DNA of 64,000 nt from Mycobacterium sp. D16R12 (lineage in GTDB: Bacteria > Actinomycetota > Actinomycetes > Mycobacteriales > Mycobacteriaceae), in contig NZ_MAFC01000013.1 of assembly GCF_002013465.1 (NCBI RefSeq), positions 230,165-294,164 of the forward strand, in the 5' to 3' direction. The notes under the pieces are model-generated. The model ran no database searches, was not told the DNA's origin, and saw only the letters and a list, made by a program, of their open reading frames with translations. Positions 8,243 to 19,661 of this stretch are shown here, piece by piece (the stretch's first letter is position 1; the number at the start of each line of letters is the position of its first letter). The translations under genes were made by a program, and so were the position numbers.

Positions 8243-9393
8243 TGCGCCGAATCCTTCGTGTAGTACTCGCGCTTGCGCTGCTCATCGGCGGGTGTGGAAC
8301 GCGCTCGCACATTGCCGTCACAGATCTGGACGCGGAGACATCGGCGAGGCTCGATACCGCCATCAACGAGGTGCTCTCGAGTGCCTCGGTCCCCGGCGCG
8401 ATTGTCGGCGTGTGGGGACCCAAGGGTCAGTATGTGCGGACGTTCGGGATCGCAAATACTGCCACCCGTGCCCCGATGCGGCCCGACTTCTATCACCGAA
8501 TTGGCAGTGTGACAAAGACCTTCACGGTCACCGCGGTGCTGCAGCTTGTCGATGAGGGCAAATTGGGACTCGACGATCCGATTGCCAAGTATGTGGACAA
8601 GGTTCCGGGCGGAGACAAGATCACCCTGCGTGAGCTCGCCCGGATGCAGAGCGGACTGTTCAACTATTCGATGTCCCTGGCCTTCAACCGTGACCTGGAG
8701 GCCGATCCGAGGCGCCGCTACAGTACCCAGCAACTGCTCGATTACGCCTTCGCTCAGCCGCCGAATTTCCCACCGGGGCAGGGCTATGAATACAGCAACA
8801 CCAATGCGGTGCTGCTGGGCCAAGTGGTGGAGAAGGTCAGTGGACAGACGCTGCCCGAGTTTGTGCGTGAACACATCGCCGAGCCACTCGGCTTGAGTCA
8901 CACCAGTTTTCCGGACACCAACAGCATTCCCGATCCCCACGCGCAGGGTTACACGCAGCTGACGCCGACCGGGCCGCTAGTCGACAGCACCAACTGGAGC
9001 CCGTCGTGGGCGTCATGGGCGGGAGCGATGATCTCCACGCTCGAAGATCTCAGGATCTGGGTACCCGCTTTGGCGACCGGCAGGCTCCTTAAGCCAGCCA
9101 CCCAAGAACAGCGCCTGCAGACAGTGGCGATGCCCCCCGTGCCCGACGATATCCGTTATGGCTTAGGAATTTTCGACGCACGCGGGTGGATCGGTCACAA
9201 CGGCAGCATCCCCGGCTTCCAGACACTGGCCATCTATTCGCCGGCCGAGCAGACCACGGTGGTGGCGCTACTGAACACCGATGTGGCCAAACAACCCGCG
9301 CAGCCCAGCACGTTGTTCGGCACGGCGATCACCAAGGTGATCAGCCCGGAGCACGTCTTCTTGTTGGAGAACGCAATTCCGCAGCCGCGCTGA
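8242..9393 (+). CDS. Beta-lactamase/D-Ala-D-Ala carboxypeptidase-family lipoprotein
   Basis: 383-aa serine hydrolase of the class C beta-lactamase fold. A signal peptide with lipobox LIGGC puts the lipidated cysteine at C18. The catalytic set is intact: S89-V-T-K92 (SxxK), Y184-S-N186 (YxN) and HNG in GWIGHNGSIPG. Likely outer face of the cytoplasmic membrane, acting on peptidoglycan peptides or esters; hydrolysis of beta-lactams cannot be predicted. Start overlaps the dnaQ stop by one base (TGATG). Confidence 0.88.
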   Translation: MRRILRVVLALALLIGGCGTRSHIAVTDLDAETSARLDTAINEVLSSASVPGAIVGVWGPKGQYVRTFGIANTATRAPMRPDFYHRIGSVTKTFTVTAVLQLVDEGKLGLDDPIAKYVDKVPGGDKITLRELARMQSGLFNYSMSLAFNRDLEADPRRRYSTQQLLDYAFAQPPNFPPGQGYEYSNTNAVLLGQVVEKVSGQTLPEFVREHIAEPLGLSHTSFPDTNSIPDPHAQGYTQLTPTGPLVDSTNWSPSWASWAGAMISTLEDLRIWVPALATGRLLKPATQEQRLQTVAMPPVPDDIRYGLGIFDARGWIGHNGSIPGFQTLAIYSPAEQTTVVALLNTDVAKQPAQPSTLFGTAITKVISPEHVFLLENAIPQPR

Positions 9394-9400
9394 CTCGGGG

Positions 9401-9649
9401 TCAGGCGTAGGGCAGTAGCGCCATCTCCCGTGCGTTCTTGATCGCCGTGGCGACCTGGCGCTGCTGTTGCACGGTCAATCCTGTCACCCGGCGGGCACGG
9501 ATCTTGCCGCGCTCGGAGATGAACAGTCGGAGGGTGTTGGTGTCCTTGTAATCGACCGATGAAAGACCCAATTTGGCAAAGAGATTCGGCTTGGGCTTGG
9601 TATCGGCGTCCTTGACGCGACGATTGCGGGGTGTCTTGGTGACCATCAC
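9401..9649 (-). CDS. rpsR: 30S ribosomal protein S18, zinc-independent paralogue
   Basis: 82-aa S18 with no cysteine, the C-minus type that replaces the zinc-binding paralogue when zinc is scarce. Conserved core: [33 protein letters not shown]. Last gene of the L28-L33-S14-S18 operon; its ATG at 9649 overlaps the S14 stop by 4 bases. Presumably a second, cysteine-containing rpsR lies elsewhere in the genome. Confidence 0.96.
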   Translation of the reverse strand: MMVTKTPRNRRVKDADTKPKPNLFAKLGLSSVDYKDTNTLRLFISERGKIRARRVTGLTVQQQRQVATAIKNAREMALLPYA

Positions 9650-9951
9650 CAGCTCGCTTTCCGGACGCCAGGCAGCGACCCGTCGTGCACGAGTCCACGG
9701 ACCCGCACCCGGGACAGCCCGAACTTGCGCAGGTAGCCGCGGGGGCGGCCGTCTACCGCATCGCGATTGCGCAGCCGTACCGCGCTGGCATCACGCGGCT
9801 GGCGGGCCAGCTCTGCCTGTGCGGCCAGACGCTGCTCCTGGCTGCTCGATGGTTGACGGATGATCTCCTTGAGCTCTGCGCGTCGCTCGGCATAACGCTC
9901 GACGATGACGCGACGCTGCTCGTTCTTGGCGATCTTGGACTTCTTGGCCAT
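9646..9951 (-). CDS. rpsN: 30S ribosomal protein S14, zinc-independent paralogue
   Basis: 101-aa long-form S14 without the CxxC...CxxC zinc motif (no cysteine at all). Core: [44 protein letters not shown]. Start ATG 9951; the gene ends inside the S18 start. Second-to-last gene of the operon controlled by the Zur-like boxes near 10380-10453. Confidence 0.96.
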   Translation of the reverse strand: MAKKSKIAKNEQRRVIVERYAERRAELKEIIRQPSSSQEQRLAAQAELARQPRDASAVRLRNRDAVDGRPRGYLRKFGLSRVRVRGLVHDGSLPGVRKASW

Positions 9952-9952
9952 C

Positions 9953-10117
9953 TCAGCGCTCCTCTCGGAAATCTACGTGCTTGCGCACTACTGGGTCGTA
10001 CTTGCGCAGGACCATCCGGTCCGGGTCGTTGCGCCGGTTCTTGCGGGTCACGTACGTGTATCCGGTGCCCGCCGTGGATTTCAGTTTCACGATGGGCCGG
10101 ATCTCATTGCGCGCCAT
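9953..10117 (-). CDS. rpmG: 50S ribosomal protein L33, zinc-independent paralogue
   Basis: 54-aa L33 read directly from the sequence: begins [19 protein letters not shown], contains [20 protein letters not shown] and has no cysteine, so the zinc knuckle of C-plus L33 is missing. The ATG at 10117 shares its A with the TGA of L28 (TGATG); the stop is 1 bp before the S14 start codon. Tight coupling implies stoichiometric synthesis. Confidence 0.94.
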   Translation of the reverse strand: MARNEIRPIVKLKSTAGTGYTYVTRKNRRNDPDRMVLRKYDPVVRKHVDFREER

Positions 10118-10353
10118 CAGAACTTCCGTCCTTGCGCGCGCAGGCGTGCCACCACGGCCTCGATGCCGTCGCGGTCGATCACCTTGATGCCCTTGGCGCT
10201 CACCCGGAGCTTGATGCGCCGGTCCTCTGAGGGCAGGTAATACGTCTTGAGCTGGATATTGGGTGACCAGCGGCGACGGGTACGGCGGTGCGAATGCGAT
10301 ACCGCGTTACCGAAGCCCGGTGACCGTCCGGTCACCTCGCAATGCGCGGACAA
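10117..10353 (-). CDS. rpmB: 50S ribosomal protein L28, zinc-independent paralogue
   Basis: 78-aa L28: [28 protein letters not shown], then [27 protein letters not shown]. Only one cysteine remains, so the zinc CxxC pair is lost. The chosen start is TTG at 10353, where L28 proteins begin (S-A) and behind GGAGGT at 10357-10362; the spacing is short, and ATG 10368 would add five residues. First gene of the minus-strand operon. Confidence 0.92.
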   Translation of the reverse strand: MSAHCEVTGRSPGFGNAVSHSHRRTRRRWSPNIQLKTYYLPSEDRRIKLRVSAKGIKVIDRDGIEAVVARLRAQGRKF

Positions 10354-10379
10354 CGGACCTCCATTCATGCCCATTTGAT

Positions 10380-10395
10380 AATGGGAATCGTTTTC
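10380..10395. promoter_or_regulatory. Zur-like box 1 (rpmB side)
   Basis: AATGGGAATCGTTTTC, in the divergent rpmB/Mrf promoter region, 12 nt upstream of the alternative L28 ATG. It shares the AATG-R-R-AATCGTTT pattern with the second box. Such A/T-rich sites are known Zur operators ahead of alternative ribosomal protein genes in mycobacteria; the assignment is by pattern only. Confidence 0.65.
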
Positions 10396-10434
10396 GACAA
10401 GTGCTGATCCGGACTGTACCGTGAAGCTTCTGGT

Positions 10435-10453
10435 AATGAAAATCGTTTCCAAT
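10435..10453. promoter_or_regulatory. Zur-like box 2 (mrf side)
   Basis: AATGAAAATCGTTTCCAAT: 8-bp arms AATGAAAA and TTTCCAAT around TCG, complementary at 6 of 8 positions. It is 21 bp upstream of the Mrf-like ATG. One box per divergent promoter suggests Zur silences both directions in zinc-replete cells. Confidence 0.65.
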
Positions 10454-10474
10454 AGATCGCAAGAGGGAGAAGTC

Positions 10475-11671
10475 ATGCGCACGCCGGTGCTACTCGTATC
10501 CGGACAGGCCGATACCGATGCGGTCGTGGATGTCTTGGCGCGCGACCCCGGAACTGTCGTCGTCACGCACCGGTTCGACGGGCATATCGTCAAGCGGTCC
10601 GTCGTATCCGGGGGTGGAGCCCGCGACCCCCAGGTGACCGTGCTGGAACTGGCCCACGGCTGCGTGTCCTGCACCGTCCGGGACGATCTGCTCGTGCTGC
10701 TCCGCAAGCTGCATCGCCGAGAAGACGTGGGGCGGATCGTCCTACATCTGGAGCCATGGTTGGAAGCCGATCCGATCTGTTGGGCGATCAAGACGGTGCC
10801 CGTTCGCATGGGACCGGGGTACGTCGATGGACCGGCGGCGCGTGATGTGGAAATCGCTGGGGTGGTCTCCTGCGTCGATACTGCGAACTGGCTGGAGCAG
10901 GCGCTCGGGGACGACGAGCTCGACGACGGGCGGACCGTGGCGCAGGTGGTGATCGGCCAGGCCGAGTTCGCCGACGTCCTGGTGGTACGCAATCCCGAAC
11001 CCGAGGTGCTCTCGGTGCTGCGGCGCTTGGCGCCGCGCGCACGCATCACCGCCCGCATCGGTCGAGTCGAACAAGCCCTTGATCATCTCGAGGACGATGC
11101 GCGGTGTGGTCGGGCAGACGACCCACATGGCCCGCTACTGGCGGGGCAGCCCTCCCTGGCCGTTGACGGCCGGATCGCGCTAGTGGAGTTCAATGCGCGC
11201 AGGCCATTTCACCCGGAAAGGCTGCATGCCGCGATCGACCTACTGCTTGACGGCGTGATCCGTACCCGGGGCCGGTTGTGGCTGGCGACTCAGGATCAGC
11301 AGGCGATGTGGCTGGAGTCCGCAGGTGGTGGACTCCGGGTGTCGGCAGCCGGGAAGTGGCTAGCAGCAATGGATTCGGCGGAGGCACGGCAGACCGATCT
11401 GGAGCGGAGGGCATTCGCCGACCTCATGTGGGATTACCGGTTCGGCGACCGGCATATCGCGATGACGGTGCTGATATGCGGCGCCGAGAGCGCCGAGGTG
11501 CTGGACGCCCTGCGCGGTGCGCTGCTCACCGATGACGAAATGGCAAGCCCCGCAAGCTGGGAAGAGTTCAGCGATCCGTTTGGCGATTGGCATGAGGACC
11601 CGTGCGAGCACGTGTCCGAGCTTGAGGATTTCCTGTCCTACGGCGAATACAACACAGAAGGAAACCACTGA
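10475..11671 (+). CDS. mrf: Mrf-like (Rv0106-type) degenerate CobW/COG0523 protein
   Basis: 398-aa protein resembling the CobW/COG0523 family but without its P-loop: where GxxGxGKT is expected the sequence reads [12 protein letters not shown]. The CxCC metal motif is reduced to [12 protein letters not shown]. The C-terminal CobW domain is kept ([35 protein letters not shown]). Length and sequence match Rv0106, whose M. smegmatis homologue Mrf recruits the hibernation factor Mpy to C-minus ribosomes under zinc depletion (published). ATG 10475 has AGGGAGA upstream. Its stop overlaps the L31 start by one base. Confidence 0.88.
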   Translation: MRTPVLLVSGQADTDAVVDVLARDPGTVVVTHRFDGHIVKRSVVSGGGARDPQVTVLELAHGCVSCTVRDDLLVLLRKLHRREDVGRIVLHLEPWLEADPICWAIKTVPVRMGPGYVDGPAARDVEIAGVVSCVDTANWLEQALGDDELDDGRTVAQVVIGQAEFADVLVVRNPEPEVLSVLRRLAPRARITARIGRVEQALDHLEDDARCGRADDPHGPLLAGQPSLAVDGRIALVEFNARRPFHPERLHAAIDLLLDGVIRTRGRLWLATQDQQAMWLESAGGGLRVSAAGKWLAAMDSAEARQTDLERRAFADLMWDYRFGDRHIAMTVLICGAESAEVLDALRGALLTDDEMASPASWEEFSDPFGDWHEDPCEHVSELEDFLSYGEYNTEGNH

Positions 11672-11913
11672 TGAAACCCGGAATACACCCCGACTATCAC
11701 CCCGTTGTCTTCCAGGACACCACGACCGGAAAGATGTTCCTGACCCGCTCGACGGCGACAAGCAATCGCACCGTCGAGTTCGAGGGTCAGGAATATCCGC
11801 TGATCACCGCCGAGGTGACGGCGGACTCCCATCCGTTCTGGACCGGAGACCGGCGGATCGTCGATACCGCCGGCCAGGTAGAGAAGTTCCGCAGGCGCTA
11901 CGGGACTCGCTAA
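11671..11913 (+). CDS. rpmE2: 50S ribosomal protein L31 type B
   Basis: 80-aa L31 of the zinc-independent B type (no cysteines): [43 protein letters not shown] and the basic C-terminus [10 protein letters not shown]. Start ATG shares a base with the Mrf stop (TGATG), so Mrf and L31 are co-translated. Completes the zinc-sparing ribosome set in this locus. Confidence 0.96.
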   Translation: MKPGIHPDYHPVVFQDTTTGKMFLTRSTATSNRTVEFEGQEYPLITAEVTADSHPFWTGDRRIVDTAGQVEKFRRRYGTR

Positions 11914-11917
11914 CCGA

Positions 11918-11977
11918 ATCGAGTGCGAGTCTGGCGCGGAAAATTGGCTAAGAACCCGCGCCAGGCTCGCATTCGAT
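11918..11977. terminator. Bidirectional terminator between rpmE2 and leuA
   Basis: Inverted repeat with 21-bp arms (11918-11938 and 11957-11977; core CTGGCGCG/CGCGCCAG), two mismatches and an 18-nt loop. It sits between the convergent rpmE2 and leuA genes and can fold on either transcript. Confidence 0.8.
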
Positions 11978-11984
11978 GTGAGGG

Positions 11985-13880
<1,896 letters not shown>

Positions 13881-13896
<16 letters not shown>

Positions 13897-13922
13897 CGTC
13901 GGAGGAGGAGCGCCCGCTGCAT
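13881..13922 (-). CDS. leuL: leuA leader peptide with three consecutive Leu codons
   Basis: 13-codon ORF MQRALLLRRRDRV read on the minus strand, with three CTC leucine codons in a row, 72 bp upstream of leuA. A -10-like TAGAGT (13935-13930) lies 7 nt before the ATG, so the mRNA probably begins at the leader start codon. The 3' part of the ORF overlaps the first arm of the attenuator hairpin. Leucine-rich leader peptides before leuA are described for Actinobacteria; this case is inferred from sequence. Confidence 0.6.
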
Positions 13923-13976
13923 ATACGGGACTCTACCAGCCGCGCGAACCCCGATCATCTGGCACGATCGCAGAGC

Positions 13977-15035
13977 ATGTGGGTACGCAGGGGGATGGTG
14001 GCGCTGGCGATTCTGCTGGTGGCCACCGGCTGCACGCGCACCGTTACCGGGCAGGCGCGGGGAGGCGAACCAGCGCCCGGGGCCGACTCGTTTTTTCGTG
14101 GCGATCAGCCGGACTACGGCCAGAAGCTCACCGCTCAGGAGAAGGCGACGCTTACCTATGCGCGAGCGTTGCGGCGCGTGGACCCCTGCGGCTTCGCGGC
14201 CAACCTGAAGGACTACGGCGACCCTGGACAGGTCGTCGGCGACTTTCAGATCTGCTATGCCAGCGTGAAGGTCACGGGTGATCCCAGCCTCACCGAGGTG
14301 TCCTACGAGTACTCCATGCAGGACAAGCGCGATACCGCCGTGGCGTTTCAGGTGGGTTCTGTCCCGGTCTACGACACCGGGTCCGAGTGCGAATATGAGG
14401 TCCCTCTCGGCCTGGAACGGCTTCCGGGAGCGCCTGCGAGCCCCACGCTGCAGGCCATGTTGACGGTCAGCGCCTACCTCTATGGGTCGGACGAACACTC
14501 CGACCCGGACTGTCGACTGGCCAAGCAGCTGGTGACAGCGATCGCCAAGGAACTCCCCTCGGGATTGCAGCCACGTTCCGCGCTCAGTGCGTACCCGATC
14601 AAACTCGCCGAACGTGATCCCTGCGAGATCCTTGGGGAGTACCCGGGGAAGGCGCGCGAGGTGTCCGTCGACCTGCTGGGCGATCCCTTCGGCTGTGACT
14701 TCGCGCTTTCGGATTCCGATATCGACTACTCGGTGGAGCTCACCAGCAGTGTCGACGACTTTCCCGATGAATACGTCGAATCGCACCGTGACGGCGTGAC
14801 GTACTTCCACAACGAGGACACGAGTACCCCGACGGGATGTCACGCGCTGGCATTGGTTGGAGATCCGTTGTATCCCAAGGACGCCGGTGGCGGTGCGATG
14901 AACACCGACGATTCCGAGGCGTACACCCCGGCGGTCGTGGCGAGTGGCTTCACCCGGCATGGGCGATCGAATTGCGGGCAGATGCGGGAGATCCTGGACA
15001 AGGCGGTGCGGTTATTCGCAAACTCCGCTCGCTAG
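13977..15035 (+). CDS. Secreted lipoprotein of unknown function, paralogue 1 (DPC repeats)
   Basis: 352-aa lipoprotein: basic N-terminus, hydrophobic core and lipobox VATGC. Two similar segments start RALRRVDPCGF and SAYPIKLAERDPCEILGEYPG, the DPC element resembling DUF3558-type proteins. Several further cysteines probably form disulfides. It is followed by a clear paralogue, so this is a tandem duplication. Function unknown; location outside the membrane is well supported. Divergent from leuA. Confidence 0.8.
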   Translation: MWVRRGMVALAILLVATGCTRTVTGQARGGEPAPGADSFFRGDQPDYGQKLTAQEKATLTYARALRRVDPCGFAANLKDYGDPGQVVGDFQICYASVKVTGDPSLTEVSYEYSMQDKRDTAVAFQVGSVPVYDTGSECEYEVPLGLERLPGAPASPTLQAMLTVSAYLYGSDEHSDPDCRLAKQLVTAIAKELPSGLQPRSALSAYPIKLAERDPCEILGEYPGKAREVSVDLLGDPFGCDFALSDSDIDYSVELTSSVDDFPDEYVESHRDGVTYFHNEDTSTPTGCHALALVGDPLYPKDAGGGAMNTDDSEAYTPAVVASGFTRHGRSNCGQMREILDKAVRLFANSAR

Positions 15036-16057
15036 CAGTGCTACTCGTCACCATGCTGGCGATCGCGGGGTGTACGAATGTGGTGTCCGGTTCCGCGACC
15101 GGACGGATGCCCGCGCCTACCGGCCAGACCCTGTTCGCCGGTGCTGTGCCCACGTACGGCCAGACCTTCACGCAGAATCAGACCACGCTGCTGGCCTATC
15201 TACGAGCGCTGCGACGGGTAGATCCGTGTGGTCTTTTGTTGATGCTGAAGGACATTGGCGCTCCCGAATACATTTCAGGGGACATAGATGGCTGCTTCGG
15301 TTCCATCAAGGTGACGGGTACGGCGAACCCGTCGAGCGTCGGCCTGTCACTGATGTTGGGTGACTATTCCCGCGAGAAGCCCGAATTCACGATCGGTGGA
15401 GCGCCCGTGTTTCACACCGCGGGCACCTGCCTGTACGAATTTCCGATCGCATTGAACAAGCTCCCGGATGCTCCGAAGTTGAAGGGGGCCAAGGTGCCCG
15501 CGCTGCGCGTCGTGGTCGTCGATGGCACGCGGAGCGCGCTGGCGGCGAATTGCAAAATGGCACAACCGGTTATCGGCATACTAGCCAAGCTGAACCCGGC
15601 CGATATGCCCATGCGCGATGCGTTGAGCGCGTACCCGATCAAGATCGCCGAACGTGATCCGTGCGAGATTCTCGGTGAGTATCCGGGCAAGGTGGACGAC
15701 CTGAGGCCGTCACTTTTCGGCGATCCGTTCTCGTGCCGATTCTCGTTGCAGGACAGCGATACTCAGTTCGAGTTGTCCATCAGGACCGGTATCGATGCGC
15801 CGTCGAGGCTGCGGGAAGAGATCCGCGACGGTGTCGAGTACTTTCACGGCCAGGACGGCAGCATGTGCACCAGCATGATGCGTCTGGGCAAGCCCCTCTA
15901 TGCCCGCGAAGTTCCGGGCGGTGCCATGCAGGAGAACAGCACCCCGGAGCGCATTTTCATCGAGGTGCTCAGCTTCTCGCTGAAGAACGCTGACTGTGTG
16001 TCTACCCGCGCGATGATCGATAAGGCGGTGCGGATCTTCCGCGGTTCGTTCGATTGA
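15014..16057 (+). CDS. Secreted lipoprotein of unknown function, paralogue 2
   Basis: About 347 aa, closely matching the preceding protein (ALRRVDPCG, SAYPIKIAERDPCEILGEYPGK, and both end in similar AxxxDKAVR segments). Lipobox LAIAGC. The signal peptide needs the basic IRKLRSLAVLLV segment, but no ATG/GTG/TTG begins it: the nearest choices are ATT 15014 (AAGG 10 nt upstream), TTG 14972, or GTG 15038, which would drop the basic residues. ATT is used here with low certainty. It overlaps the end of paralogue 1 out of frame, suggesting coupling. Confidence 0.72.
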   Translation: MRKLRSLAVLLVTMLAIAGCTNVVSGSATGRMPAPTGQTLFAGAVPTYGQTFTQNQTTLLAYLRALRRVDPCGLLLMLKDIGAPEYISGDIDGCFGSIKVTGTANPSSVGLSLMLGDYSREKPEFTIGGAPVFHTAGTCLYEFPIALNKLPDAPKLKGAKVPALRVVVVDGTRSALAANCKMAQPVIGILAKLNPADMPMRDALSAYPIKIAERDPCEILGEYPGKVDDLRPSLFGDPFSCRFSLQDSDTQFELSIRTGIDAPSRLREEIRDGVEYFHGQDGSMCTSMMRLGKPLYAREVPGGAMQENSTPERIFIEVLSFSLKNADCVSTRAMIDKAVRIFRGSFD

Positions 16058-16067
16058 TGCGCGAGCC

Positions 16068-16092
16068 GGGACGCGGCGCCGCGGGCGTCTCC
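16068..16092. terminator. Probable bidirectional terminator
   Basis: Near-perfect GC-rich stem GGGACGC...GCGTCTC with an internal GGCGCC palindrome, in the 48-bp gap between the convergent lipoprotein and nitroreductase genes. Confidence 0.45.
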
Positions 16093-16105
16093 TCGCTGCC
16101 CCGAA

Positions 16106-16708
16106 CTAGCCGACCAGACCGTTGCCCCAGCGTTCGGTGAAGGCGATATCGCTGAGCGCCGGCCGCTGGCGGGGGGAGTGATCGCGTTCGACGGTCGATT
16201 CGTCGGCATCGGCGTAATCGTCGAGAACGGGCCCGATCGCGACGACGGCGATGGGCCGCACGTTCTCGGGGATGTTGAAGACAGCAGGCGCCTTCTCAAC
16301 CCGGAAACCCGCCATCGGATGGGTGTGCAGACCGTGGGCGCGCGCCTCCACACCCAGCTGGGCGATCGCCAGCCCGGCATCCACCGCCGCGTACACGGCA
16401 GTGTTGTCGTCATCACCCAGGTCGGTGCTCACCAGCACGAGTGCTGCCGCAACTTTTGCGTAAGAGTTTCCCCGATTGAGCAGCTCAGTCAGCGCTTCGT
16501 AGGTGGCGTCACCGCGCAGACCCACGATGTATCTGACGGGGAAGCGCTTACCCCAGCTGGCGGCCCAGCGACCCGCTTCGAGCAGGGCTGTCAGGGTCTC
16601 GGGAGCCAGGCTTGCGCTGGGATCGAAATGCCGCGGACTCCAGCGCGAGGCGATCAGCGGCTGGATCGGAACCGAGGTGATGGCGGTACGTTCGGTCGGG
16701 TTGCCCAT
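16106..16708 (-). CDS. Nitroreductase-family oxidoreductase
   Basis: 200-aa FMN-dependent nitroreductase-like protein. SRWSPRHFDPSASLAPETLTALLEAGRWAAS is the typical N-terminal flavin-binding start; AVYAAVDAGLAIAQLGVEARAHGLHTHPMAGF and PENVRPIAVVAIGP are the central and C-terminal family motifs. Start ATG 16708 (MGNPTERT). Substrate unknown. Convergent with the lipoproteins, divergent from ask. Confidence 0.9.
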   Translation of the reverse strand: MGNPTERTAITSVPIQPLIASRWSPRHFDPSASLAPETLTALLEAGRWAASWGKRFPVRYIVGLRGDATYEALTELLNRGNSYAKVAAALVLVSTDLGDDDNTAVYAAVDAGLAIAQLGVEARAHGLHTHPMAGFRVEKAPAVFNIPENVRPIAVVAIGPVLDDYADADESTVERDHSPRQRPALSDIAFTERWGNGLVG

Positions 16709-16794
16709 ACGGGCCAGGTTAACGAGTTGTCGTAACCCCTTATCCTGATGACTGGATCTCCCCCGACCCTGGCCGAACAGCAGGAAGGTATGCC

Positions 16795-19126
<2,332 letters not shown>

Positions 19127-19188
19127 CTCACAGGAACTTCACGGGTTTTCCCTGGGCAATGGTCAGTCGGTTCGGCCATGCTCGGGGC

Positions 19189-19584
19189 ATGACAACTCCA
19201 GACAATCCCGATACACCAACGAATCCGGTGTCTGTACCGCAGGCACCTGCGCCCGCGCCGCGTTCGGCGAGTAACACCCTGCTGGTAAAGATCGCCGCCG
19301 TGGTCGGCATCGTCGCGGGTGCCTTCGTGATCCTCGGGGTCACCTTCGGTCTCGGCGTACTGGCCGGCTCTCAATGCGGGCATGGCGGGCACGGCGGCCC
19401 TGGTGGGCACGATCGAAGCCGCGTGATGATGTTCGACCGTGACGACGCACCGCCGATGCGGGGCCCGGTGATCATCCAGCGCGGACCCGAGATCGGGCCG
19501 CCGGACTTCCCGTCCGCCCCAGGTGAGCGGCGCCAGCTGCCCCCGCCCCCGCAGTCGCCATCTCAGACCGTGCCTCGTCCATAG
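19189..19584 (+). CDS. Proline/glycine-rich single-pass membrane protein (Rv3706c-like position)
   Basis: 131 aa. Pro-rich cytoplasmic start (DTPTNPVSVPQAPAPAP), one transmembrane helix (about residues 31-57, LLVKIAAVVGIVAGAFVILGV), then a His/Gly-rich stretch (CGHGGHGGPGGH) and a Pro-rich tail ending SPSQTVPRP. Unknown function; gene order matches the proline-rich Rv3706c next to asd. The His-rich patch might bind metal (speculative). ATG 19189 is chosen over 19159. Confidence 0.72.
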   Translation: MTTPDNPDTPTNPVSVPQAPAPAPRSASNTLLVKIAAVVGIVAGAFVILGVTFGLGVLAGSQCGHGGHGGPGGHDRSRVMMFDRDDAPPMRGPVIIQRGPEIGPPDFPSAPGERRQLPPPPQSPSQTVPRP

Positions 19585-19592
19585 CGATCCAA

Positions 19593-19641
19593 CCGCGGCG
19601 CCACTGACTACCCTGTCCAGGGATGGCTAGTGGCGCCGCGG
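19593..19641. terminator. Strong nested hairpin between 19584 and the DUF4185 gene
   Basis: Perfect 13-bp arms (19593-19605, CCGCGGCGCCACT; 19629-19641) with a further perfect 5-bp stem inside the loop (CCCTG 19611-19615, CAGGG 19618-19622). Either the terminator of the preceding gene or a structured 5' leader for the next one; it ends 21 nt before the GTG. Confidence 0.65.
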
Positions 19642-19661
19642 CGTCGGATGGGAGATGAGGC

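Noticed and set aside
10117..11058. 313-codon minus-strand ORF spanning L28 and the antisense of the Mrf-like gene
   Set aside because: Only the last 78 codons are a protein (L28). The rest is the antisense of the Mrf-like gene and contains the Zur-like promoter region.
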